Positions 7,127-12,019 of a stretch of 12,019 nucleotides of DNA are shown in pieces. Within the stretch, counting starts at the first letter, position 1. Every line of letters begins with the position of its first letter. The notes beneath the pieces are model-generated. The model saw nothing but the letters and a program-made list of their open reading frames with translations, was not told the DNA's origin and made no database searches. The position numbers and the translations under genes are program-made. Source of the DNA: CAYSHJ01 sp964589725 (GTDB lineage Bacteria; Planctomycetota; Planctomycetia; Planctomycetales; Planctomycetaceae); assembly GCA_964589725.1 (NCBI GenBank), contig CAZPUJ010000316.1:1-12019 (forward strand). Direction: 5' to 3'.

Positions 7127-7255
7127 GACTGTTCCTTTCCATCCGAGTGAAATGGGAATTACGAAATCAGGAGACATGAACGTCGTTATGAAAGTCGTCA
7201 AATTACGCCTGTGGCGTTTCGGATTCAATCAACCGGAACCTCAATTGGCCGGGAA

Positions 7256-9154
7256 TTACAGCTTTTGGCCGCGGTAACGCAGGAAACCTTCGAGCGCGTA
7301 GAACTCCGGCAGGCCGAGTTCGTTGTAGATCTGCGCCGTTTGTTTGGTCCGTTCTTCGGCGCGGATCCAGAATTCGCGGGTGTCGCCGCCGAGGAACATG
7401 GCCCCGTCTTTCTGGCTTTCATGTTTGAAGATTGCCAGTTTCTTCTTCAGCGTGATTTCGGGGCTGATCGGCACGGCCCGTTCGATTTCGTGTGGTTCGT
7501 ACTCTTGCCACGCGCCGCGGTACATCCAGACTTCGGGCTCGTACCCTTCCGCAGCCAGACGCTTCAACGCCTCGATGATGATTTGAGCACACACGCGGTG
7601 CGTCCCGTGCGGGTCGGACAGGTCGCCGGCGAAATAGATTTGGTCGGGACGGACCAAACGCAGCCTGTTGGCGACAATTTGAATGTCGGCGTCCCCCATC
7701 GGTTTCTTTTTGACCGTGCCCGTGTGATAGAAGGGCAAATCCAGGAAATACAGACGCTCGGCCGGCGTGCCGACGAAGACTCCCGCAGCGACCGCTTCGG
7801 TCTTGCGGACCAAGCTCTTGAGTTCCAAAACATCGCTGGAGTCCGGATTCCCGGGGTTTTTCGCGCGGAGATCGGCGCGACACTTTTCCAACGTCGCGGC
7901 CGCTTCGGGATGTTGGATGCCCAGCACCTGAGTACTCTCGGCCACGAATTCGATATGCCGCAGGCAGGAATCGTCACGGACGGCGATGTTGCCGCTGGTC
8001 ATGTACGCAACATGCACCTCGTGCCCCTGATTCACCAGCGAAATGAACGTGCCCCCCATCGAGATCATGTCGTCGTCGGGATGCGGACTGAAAATGAACA
8101 CCTTGATCGGCCGATCGCCCCCTGGTCGCACGCAGATCGTGTCCATCATCATTCTGAAGACTCGTTCACGAATCGCCTCGGGGCCTCCTTCCGCATGCAC
8201 CAAGTCGTACAGTTGATGCTGCAAGAAGTCTTTGGTTTCGAGCTTCAATAGCGGCTTCCGACATTCCTGTGACAGCCAGATCAAGGCGTGCTTCTGCAGC
8301 TCCGGCGTCCAATCGACGGGCCGGACACGCCACGGCGTACGTGTGTCCGTCAGCCACGCGGCGGACGCTTCGTCGATCAGAATCTCGCTCGACAGATGCC
8401 ACTGCAGAAAGCTGGCGGGGATTTCGGAGGTCGGTTCCCCTTCGACCGTCTTGCGAATAATCCAGGCTTTGTGCTCGCCCAAAGCCATCAGGATGATGCG
8501 GCGAGCACTTAAGATCGTGCCGACACCCATCGTGATCGCGCGTGTTGGCACTCTTTCCTCGCCGCCAAATTCGCTGGCCGCATCGAAGCGGGTCATTGGG
8601 TCCAACGCGACTAAACGCGTGCGTGCGCCGCGATCGCTGCCCGGCTCGTTAAAGCCGATGTGTCCGTCGCGGCCAATGCCGAGCAACTGTAGGTCCAATC
8701 CGCCGGCCTCTTCGATCATCCGTTCGTACTTTTCACACTCGTGCTCGACGTGCTCCAGCCGCCACTGGCCGCTGGGGATATGCACGTTGTCCGGCCGAAT
8801 GTTGATGTGGCTGAAGAGGTGCTCCGACATGAAGCTGTGGTACGAATGGATCGAGTCCGGCGTCATCGGCCAGTACTCATCGAGGTTGAACGTGACCACG
8901 CGCGAGAAGTCCAACCCCTCTTCGTTGTGCATGCGGACCAGTTCGCGATAGACACCGATCGGCGTCGAGCCTGTTGCCAAGCCCAGTACTGTGCGTTGGC
9001 TGGCTTTGTTCTTTTCGCGGATCAAGTCGGCGATGATCCGCGCAACGTGCCGAGCCACCTCGCGTGAATCCCGAAACATCTTGGTCGGGACTTTCGCGCA
9101 CCGCATCGTTTGAAAGAGTTGAGAGGCACCGTTCGTCGCGGATGTCGTGGACAT
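7256..9154 (-). CDS. nagB: NagB-type glucosamine-6-phosphate deaminase fused to PIG-L/LmbE domain
   Basis: The 632-residue protein starts at ATG 9154 (MSTTSATNG); the open frame to 9250 lacks a better site. Residues about 25-290 are a NagB/SugP isomerase domain: GLATGSTP (58-65), Asp92 in NLDEYWP, and the catalytic cluster Asp163, His165, Glu170 in GRDGHIGFNEPGS, matching E. coli Asp72, Asp141, His143 and Glu148. That domain should convert glucosamine-6-phosphate to fructose-6-phosphate and ammonia. Residues about 350-632 are a PIG-L/LmbE-like domain with the zinc motif HPDDD (358-362) and SDPHGTHR (513-520), expected to act on N-acetyl sugar substrates. E. coli NagB is about 266 residues, so this is the long fused form known from Planctomycetes and Bacteroidetes. 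No membrane segment is seen. It is divergent from another PIG-L gene. The in-vivo substrate of the C-terminal domain is unknown. Confidence 0.93.
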   Translation of the reverse strand: MSTTSATNGASQLFQTMRCAKVPTKMFRDSREVARHVARIIADLIREKNKASQRTVLGLATGSTPIGVYRELVRMHNEEGLDFSRVVTFNLDEYWPMTPDSIHSYHSFMSEHLFSHINIRPDNVHIPSGQWRLEHVEHECEKYERMIEEAGGLDLQLLGIGRDGHIGFNEPGSDRGARTRLVALDPMTRFDAASEFGGEERVPTRAITMGVGTILSARRIILMALGEHKAWIIRKTVEGEPTSEIPASFLQWHLSSEILIDEASAAWLTDTRTPWRVRPVDWTPELQKHALIWLSQECRKPLLKLETKDFLQHQLYDLVHAEGGPEAIRERVFRMMMDTICVRPGGDRPIKVFIFSPHPDDDMISMGGTFISLVNQGHEVHVAYMTSGNIAVRDDSCLRHIEFVAESTQVLGIQHPEAAATLEKCRADLRAKNPGNPDSSDVLELKSLVRKTEAVAAGVFVGTPAERLYFLDLPFYHTGTVKKKPMGDADIQIVANRLRLVRPDQIYFAGDLSDPHGTHRVCAQIIIEALKRLAAEGYEPEVWMYRGAWQEYEPHEIERAVPISPEITLKKKLAIFKHESQKDGAMFLGGDTREFWIRAEERTKQTAQIYNELGLPEFYALEGFLRYRGQKL

Positions 9155-9286
9155 CGAAATTCTCGTCACTTGGAAATCTCGTTTCGAGAGGTTTAGAGTT
9201 TGTGGACCGGAACCTCTGAGCTGACGTCCGGAATTCGCCGACAATGTCATTGGCTGAAATCAAAACTCCCGAAAGGCCGGATTGCA
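9155..9286. promoter_or_regulatory. divergent intergenic region between nagB-type gene and PIG-L gene
   Basis: The two amino-sugar genes point away from each other across 132 bases, so both promoters, and possibly a shared operator, should lie here. A short perfect hairpin TCTCG-TTT-CGAGA occurs at 9177-9189. GAGGTT and AACCTC form a spaced inverted pair further on. No convincing sigma-70 -35/-10 boxes were found. Confidence 0.35.
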
Positions 9287-10048
9287 ATGCAACGCAGCGT
9301 CTCGACTCCTCACATCCTGGCCATCCATGCGCATCCCGACGATATCGAATTTCAGTGCGCCGGGACACTCGCGCTGCTCAAACAGCGCGGCTGCCGAATC
9401 ACGACCGCCACGATGACGCCGGGAGACTGCGGGTCCGCGGAACTTGGCCCCGACGAAATCGCCGTTGTTCGTCGCGGCGAGGCCAAAGCCGCGGCCGATC
9501 TGCTGGACGCCGATTACTTCTGTCTGGAATTCCGCGACCTGAGCATCTGCCACGACAACGACAGTCGACGACGCGTGACCGAACTGTTGCGTCGCGTGCG
9601 GCCTGACATTGTCATCACCGCGCCGCCGGTTGATTACATGTCGGACCATGAGGTCACGAGCCGCCTGGTTCGAGACGCTTGTTTCAACGCCTCGGTGCCG
9701 AACTACAAGACACAGCAATGGGAGCCGGCCCCGCCCACCAACCATATCCCGAATCTGTATTTCGTGGACGCCATCGAAGGTCTCGACTGGTTCGGCCGCC
9801 CGATCGAGCCGGAATTCATCCTCGACATCTCCGCCACGTTCGAGCTCAAGCTCAAAATGCTGGCCTGCCATGCCAGCCAGCGCGAATGGCTGCGGAAGCA
9901 ACACGGCGTTGACGAGTACCTCGAAAGCTGCCGCCGCTGGAGCGCCGCTCGCGGAGCCAGCATCGGAGCCACCTTCGGCGAAGCCTTCAGGCAGTCCAAA
10001 GGCCATCCGTTTCCGAACAACGATCTGCTGCGTGAAGTGTTGAGCTAA
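9287..10048 (+). CDS. PIG-L family N-deacetylase
   Basis: The 253-residue protein starts at ATG 9287 (MQRSVSTPHILAIHAHPDD), with GAAAGG about 11 bases upstream; the longer frame from 9200 has no support. The PIG-L/LmbE fold is shown by AHPDDIEF near the N-terminus (His16, Asp18 and Asp19, zinc site and general base), the arginine/glutamate segment VVRRGEAKAAADLL (60-73) and SDHEVTSRLV (His121, the likely third zinc ligand). The family (MshB, PIG-L, BshB) removes acetyl groups from N-acetylglucosamine-type compounds, probably in the cytoplasm. The C-terminal 43 residues (LESCRRWSAARGAS... to the stop) are duplicated in DNA at 11236-11356, and the sequence from 9920 onward may derive from an inserted element (see findings). 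It is divergent from the NagB/PIG-L fusion, which suggests a shared amino-sugar or glycoconjugate pathway. Confidence 0.93.
   Translation: MQRSVSTPHILAIHAHPDDIEFQCAGTLALLKQRGCRITTATMTPGDCGSAELGPDEIAVVRRGEAKAAADLLDADYFCLEFRDLSICHDNDSRRRVTELLRRVRPDIVITAPPVDYMSDHEVTSRLVRDACFNASVPNYKTQQWEPAPPTNHIPNLYFVDAIEGLDWFGRPIEPEFILDISATFELKLKMLACHASQREWLRKQHGVDEYLESCRRWSAARGASIGATFGEAFRQSKGHPFPNNDLLREVLS
9920..10048 (+). repeat. direct repeat, copy 1: 3' end of the PIG-L gene
   Basis: Bases 9920-10048 are repeated in the same orientation at 11236-11356. The first 39 bases (9920-9958 against 11236-11274) are identical. After that the second copy lacks 11 net bases and then matches with about nine substitutions in about 75 bases. 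This copy is the working 3' end of the deacetylase gene. Confidence 0.92.
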
Positions 10049-10083
10049 CGTCCAAACGAACCCGGCGACGGCCAGCAACTTTC

Positions 10084-10332
10084 CTACTTCACACCGCGCC
10101 GTCCGCCGCTTCGGTTGAGCGGCTTGCTGGTCGGCCGTTTCTTTTCGATGGCAGAAACAATGTCGTCGAGAGTCACATCGCGAAACAACGTGTCGCGTTC
10201 GGCGGTGTAGTTGCCATGCCCGATCGTGAATTGGTTAACGAACCGGAACGTATCAGCCACTCCGAGTTGCTCGGACAGCAAGCGGATGGCTTGGGAATTG
10301 ACTTGGCTGAGCGGTTTCGCTTGGGTTTTCAT
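10084..10332 (-). CDS. small 'GNYTAER' protein, candidate antitoxin or accessory of the PIN cassette
   Basis: The 82-residue protein has ATG 10332 overlapping the PIN gene stop as ATGA, so it is translated as the third gene of the cassette. Sequence: a helical N-terminus (INSQAIRLLSEQLG-like), then TFRFVNQFTIGHGNYTAERDTLF, LDDIVSAIE, and a very basic Lys/Arg-rich tail. I recall small bacterial proteins with 'F(L/V)xQF..G.GNYT.ER..' encoded beside PIN genes, but I cannot name a Pfam family. No ribbon-helix-helix, AbrB or HTH motif is seen. Possible roles are a second antitoxin or a toxin-stabilising partner; both are guesses from position. It faces the PIG-L gene tail-to-tail with a 35-base gap. 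Confidence 0.78.
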   Translation of the reverse strand: MKTQAKPLSQVNSQAIRLLSEQLGVADTFRFVNQFTIGHGNYTAERDTLFRDVTLDDIVSAIEKKRPTSKPLNRSGGRRGVK

Positions 10333-10769
10333 GTTTGAAGCTCCGAGACTAATTCGAGTGGCGAAACGATTTTCGTCGGTTTCGTGTCGAGCGACCGTGC
10401 CTTCTTCAAAAAGCGATCGTCGCAGGTGCAGAGAAAATTGGCTTTGGCGGCAATGGCTGATGCCAGATGCAGGGCATCCAAGGGCTGGATGCCGGCGTCG
10501 ATAAACTTCTGAGCGTCGGCCATGATTGGTGGACTGATCCGAATGAACTGCGCCGCTTTCGCGATCGCTTGGTCTGCAAAGTCTCGGCGGACGGAATCCG
10601 GGTTGGCATCACTTTCAAAAACCAAAGCCTCCGACGCCACGATGTCAGCCTTGCCCGATTCGCAGAGAGCCAGAACACCCAAAACCGCCTGCGCTTCGAG
10701 CAACACGCGAAGCTGTGTTTTGTCATCGAGCGGTCGTTGCAGGCTGCACATGTCGAAGTAAATTTTCAT
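10329..10769 (-). CDS. PIN-domain ribonuclease toxin (VapC-like)
   Basis: The 146-residue protein begins MKIYFDMCSLQRPLDD. PIN nucleases cut RNA with three or four acidic residues binding Mg or Mn. Here these are Asp6 (YFDMCSL), Glu47 (ASEALV), Asp98 (QPLDALHLASA) and Asp117/Asp118 (CTCDDRFLKKA). All are present and the length is normal for VapC-like toxins, so the gene looks intact. ATG 10769 overlaps the stop of the upstream small gene, and its TGA overlaps the next start, both as ATGA, giving strict coupling of three genes. By analogy with VapBC the upstream RHH-like protein is the antitoxin and would also repress the promoter. Target RNA unknown. Confidence 0.9.
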   Translation of the reverse strand: MKIYFDMCSLQRPLDDKTQLRVLLEAQAVLGVLALCESGKADIVASEALVFESDANPDSVRRDFADQAIAKAAQFIRISPPIMADAQKFIDAGIQPLDALHLASAIAAKANFLCTCDDRFLKKARSLDTKPTKIVSPLELVSELQT

Positions 10770-11023
10770 GCACTAACCCACTCGATGCGAGCCACATCTT
10801 CCGAGTCAAACGCACGGTCGGCATTGACCACCGGCAGCCCAGTGATTGAATCCATCGTGAAGTGCGTACCGTAGCCGGGAACCGCCGATGTCGAAGACCG
10901 GGGGCTTTCCGGCGCTTCTCGCAGCAACTCATTGATGACGGTGTTGACGGACCGATGTTCCTGACGCGCTCGTGATTCGGCGGCGACAAATAAGTCAACT
11001 TCTAATTCGATGGTCGTGGACAT
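10766..11023 (-). CDS. ribbon-helix-helix-like antitoxin (VapB-like)
   Basis: The 85-residue protein starts at ATG 11023 with an AGAGAAG-type purine stretch just upstream. The first 37 residues (STTIELEVDLFVAAESRARQ and SVNTVINELLREA) fit a short beta strand followed by two helices, as in Arc/MetJ-type ribbon-helix-helix antitoxins. The remaining part (about 38-85) is less ordered, with Pro, Ser and acidic residues, and would be the toxin-wrapping tail. Its TGA overlaps the PIN gene ATG. It is the first gene of the cassette and likely autoregulates; the operator would lie in about 11024-11100, where no clear palindrome near the start was found. The RHH call is by pattern and not proven. Confidence 0.78.
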   Translation of the reverse strand: MSTTIELEVDLFVAAESRARQEHRSVNTVINELLREAPESPRSSTSAVPGYGTHFTMDSITGLPVVNADRAFDSEDVARIEWVSA

Positions 11024-11235
11024 GACTTCTCTTTGCCTCCAGAAACATCATCGACCGGTCACCGGATCGTGGGCAGGGAACTGTCTGGCAACGGATGGTA
11101 TCAGCGACGGCGATCCTTTTCATCACGATTCGCCGTTCGCCCCACGTCGTCTTCACGGACGCCGGTTAGTGGGTTCGTTTGGCGGAAAAGACTTCCGAAT
11201 TCTCGCACGACTTCGGAAGTCTGCGAGTAAACGCG
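11024..11235. other. non-coding stretch at the left of the displaced PIG-L tail
   Basis: These 212 bases separate the RHH gene from the displaced tail. It has ORFs in several frames (for example 11010-11366 plus and 11101-11436 minus) but no family signature. It probably carries the promoter of the toxin-antitoxin cassette, directed leftward. A perfect 11-bp hairpin at 11189-11222 lies near its right edge, close to where the duplicated sequence starts. Confidence 0.4.
11189..11222. repeat. 11-bp perfect hairpin (AGACTTCCGAA / TTCGGAAGTCT)
   Basis: AGACTTCCGAA at 11189-11199 pairs with TTCGGAAGTCT at 11212-11222 across a 12-base loop. There is no T tract, so it is not a typical terminator. 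It begins only 13 bases before the displaced PIG-L tail and may mark the end of an inserted element. Confidence 0.7.
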
Positions 11236-11356
11236 CTCGAAAGCTGCCGCCGCTGGAGCGCCGCTCGCGGAGCCCGCCTTCGGCGAAGCCTTCACGCAGT
11301 CAAAAGGGCATCCGTTTCCGAACAACAACCTGCTGCGCGAGGTGCTCAGCTCGTAA
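11236..11356 (+). pseudogene. displaced 3'-terminal fragment of a PIG-L deacetylase gene
   Basis: This is a second copy of the last 43 codons of the gene at 9287. The first 39 bases are identical to 9920-9958; then a 15-base segment is reduced to 4, breaking the frame; then TTC at 11279 onward reads FGEAFTQSKGHPFPNNNLLR followed by EVLSS and TAA at 11354-11356. Against the intact gene (FGEAFRQSKGHPFPNNDLLR, EVLS) there are only two amino-acid changes plus one extra Ser, while five other codons differ silently. That means this end evolved in a working gene before it was cut off. It has no start and cannot be expressed as a deacetylase. Confidence 0.9.
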
Positions 11357-11425
11357 TTGCCGGTGACAATGCCATTGAGAATCGCAAGAATCCTTTCACC
11401 TGACTTTACGAGTGGGGAATTCACG

Positions 11426-11662
11426 ATGCAGGTCACGTTGGAAGAGCTTGAAAGCTTCTCGCAGTTTGCCTCTCAGCGGCTTCGTCAAAACGCGGGGCCT
11501 TCATCGCTGGAGGAATGTCTTCGCCAGTGGCGAGCCGAGCGGGAGTTGCAAGCCACCGTCGCCGACATCGAACAAAGTCTCGACGACGTCGCTCATGGCC
11601 GTGTGAAGCCGGTCGATCAGGCCTTTGAAGATGTCCGCCGCCGCCTGGGGTGGCGAGCATGA
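11426..11662 (+). CDS. ParD/addiction-module-type antitoxin
   Basis: The 78-residue protein starts at ATG 11426 (MQVTLEELESFSQFASQRL), with GGGGAA about six bases upstream; a longer frame from 11357 is unlikely. The pattern of an N-terminal segment 'SFxxFA..R', a central 'SSLEECLRQWRAERE' and 'VADIEQSLDDVAHGRVKPVDQAFEDVRRRLG' matches small antitoxins I know from planctomycetes and proteobacteria that pair with ParE/RelE toxins. The C-terminal helices probably wrap the toxin. TGA (11660-11662) overlaps the ATG of the toxin-like frame, the normal antitoxin-toxin coupling. Since the toxin gene is broken, this antitoxin may be an orphan. Confidence 0.83.
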   Translation: MQVTLEELESFSQFASQRLRQNAGPSSLEECLRQWRAERELQATVADIEQSLDDVAHGRVKPVDQAFEDVRRRLGWRA

Positions 11663-11844
11663 CCTGGACTGTCTCGCTGACGTCCCGCGCGGAGTTGCAA
11701 CTCTACGACGCGGCGTTATGGTGGGCTGAGAACCGTTCCACCGAGCAAGCTGTCCGTTGGACCGTGGTTTACGCCGAAGGCGTTACAGAACAAAGCCCAG
11801 GGTCGCGGCGCTTCGCCGCGCACCCTGGGTTGGATGACCGATAA
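11659..11844 (+). pseudogene. ParE/RelE-type toxin gene truncated by a palindromic element
   Basis: The 61-codon frame starts at ATG 11659, overlapping the antitoxin stop as ATGA. Residues 1-41 (MTWTVSLTSRAELQLYDAALWW, AENRSTEQAVRWTVVYAEG) match the N-terminus of ParE/RelE toxins: beta strand, then the long helical hairpin with the Asp/Trp-rich 'D...WW' segment. From about residue 46 (base 11794) the frame runs into a strong palindrome (residues read SPGSRRFAAHPGLDDR) and stops at 11842. Full ParE-type toxins are about 90-105 residues, so the catalytic and ribosome- or gyrase-binding part is missing. No continuation of the toxin is seen to 11914 in any frame. The gene is therefore probably inactive. 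Confidence 0.82.
11794..11831. repeat. strong palindromic element, 17-bp stem, at the toxin break point
   Basis: AGCCCAGGGT (11794-11803) plus CGCGGCG (11804-11810) pairs with CGCCGCG (11814-11820) and ACCCTGGGTT (11822-11831), loop CTT and one bulged C (11821), one G-T pair. Sequences like CCCAGGGTGCGCGGCG...CCTGGG are, from memory, widespread in planctomycete genomes as dispersed repeats; I cannot verify that here. A second small hairpin ACCCT-GAA-AGGGT follows at 11851-11863 and may belong to the same element. Confidence 0.85.
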
Positions 11845-11850
11845 CGGCTT

Positions 11851-11863
11851 ACCCTGAAAGGGT
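11851..11863. repeat. short hairpin ACCCT/AGGGT after the large palindrome
   Basis: ACCCT (11851-11855) and AGGGT (11859-11863) form a 5-bp stem around GAA, flanked by TT and TAA. It lies 20 bases past the larger palindrome and may be part of the same repetitive element. No run of T follows, so it is not called a terminator. Confidence 0.4.
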
Positions 11864-11914
11864 TAAACAACTCCGTAACCTAAGGAGCCGCGCGCAAATA
11901 ATCGCTCGGAGTGT

Positions 11915-12019
11915 TTATGTTGTACGAGGAGTGATGACGTAGTTCCATTCGCCGTGGAATCGGCTTGGAGTGATGTTGACGGATTGCATTTCGGCTTTGG
12001 TGACCTTGCGGCCCTTCTG
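11915..12019 (-). mobile_element. C-terminal tail of a transposase, probably ISAzo13 family (runs off window)
   Basis: On the minus strand the last 105 bases give 34 codons from the window edge: QKGRKVTKAEMQSVN..., ITPSRFHGEWNYVITPRTT and TAA (11917-11915). The segment 'GRKVTxAEM..(V/I)N(I/L)xxxxFHGEWNYxIxPR' is the C-terminus I know from ISAzo13-type DDE transposases. The start and most of the gene lie beyond 12019. The element end should lie between 11864 and 11914, but no terminal inverted repeat can be paired with only one end in view. Confidence 0.66.

Noticed and set aside
6591..7277. 228-codon plus-strand open frame with Phe/Leu/Gly repeats (FLAGDFLAG)
   Set aside because: The repeats are the complement of Lys/Ala codons in the H1-like gene on the other strand, which has a good ribosome site and sensible composition.
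7211..8251. 346-codon plus-strand open frame
   Set aside because: Fully antisense to the NagB/PIG-L fusion, which has all catalytic motifs. No recognisable domain in the plus frame.
9260..10078. 272-codon minus-strand open frame
   Set aside because: Antisense to the intact PIG-L gene; no start context or motif.
11236..11356. Target-site duplication made by a simple transposon
   Set aside because: The copies differ at about nine positions with mostly silent changes and an 11-base net deletion. Target-site duplications are usually short and identical when young, so tail exchange or older duplication fits better.

Overview
The window looks like chromosomal DNA from a planctomycete (Planctomycetota). 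The grounds are inference from recognised families rather than a search: a NagB-type deaminase fused to a PIG-L/LmbE domain, planctomycete-style Ser/Thr kinases, an exported thioredoxin-like protein of a type I associate with that phylum, a relic of a carboxypeptidase-regulatory-like domain, a Lys/Ala-rich histone H1-like protein, and several palindromic elements in a moderately GC-rich background.

Layout. (1) 2-352: a complete one-piece tmRNA (ssrA) whose reading frame encodes the tag ADHTTIANRQFSLAA. (2) 353-833: no intact gene. It holds the decayed relic of a transthyretin-like domain protein on the minus strand and two small perfect hairpins. (3) 834-4715, minus strand: a tightly packed three-gene unit in transcription order exported thioredoxin-like protein, OmpR-type response regulator, membrane sensor histidine kinase. 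The regulator start overlaps the end of the upstream gene by about 41 bases, and the kinase start overlaps the regulator stop as ATGA. A 72-bp palindromic element lies in frame inside the kinase N-terminus. (4) 4861 to about 5240: a truncated Ser/Thr kinase relic, followed at 5491-6693 by an intact kinase-fold protein whose catalytic motifs are degraded (probable pseudokinase). (5) 6746-7126, minus: an H1-like basic protein. (6) 7256-9154, minus: NagB/PIG-L fusion, divergent from a stand-alone PIG-L deacetylase at 9287-10048. (7) 10084-12019: an accessory zone. A three-gene toxin-antitoxin-like cassette (RHH protein, PIN nuclease, small 'GNYTAER' protein, all joined by ATGA overlaps) lies between the intact PIG-L 3' end and a second, displaced copy of that same 3' end. 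Next come a ParD-like antitoxin, a ParE/RelE-like toxin cut short by a strong palindrome, and the C-terminal tail of a transposase (probably ISAzo13 family) leaving the window.

How the parts relate. The 834-4715 unit is probably a signalling operon linking an exported protein to a two-component system. The NagB/PIG-L pair suggests amino-sugar deamination and N-deacetylation. The most interesting structure is the PIG-L tail duplication around the PIN cassette. It looks like an insertion that replaced the 3' end of its target gene and left the old end on the far side, with no integrase visible.
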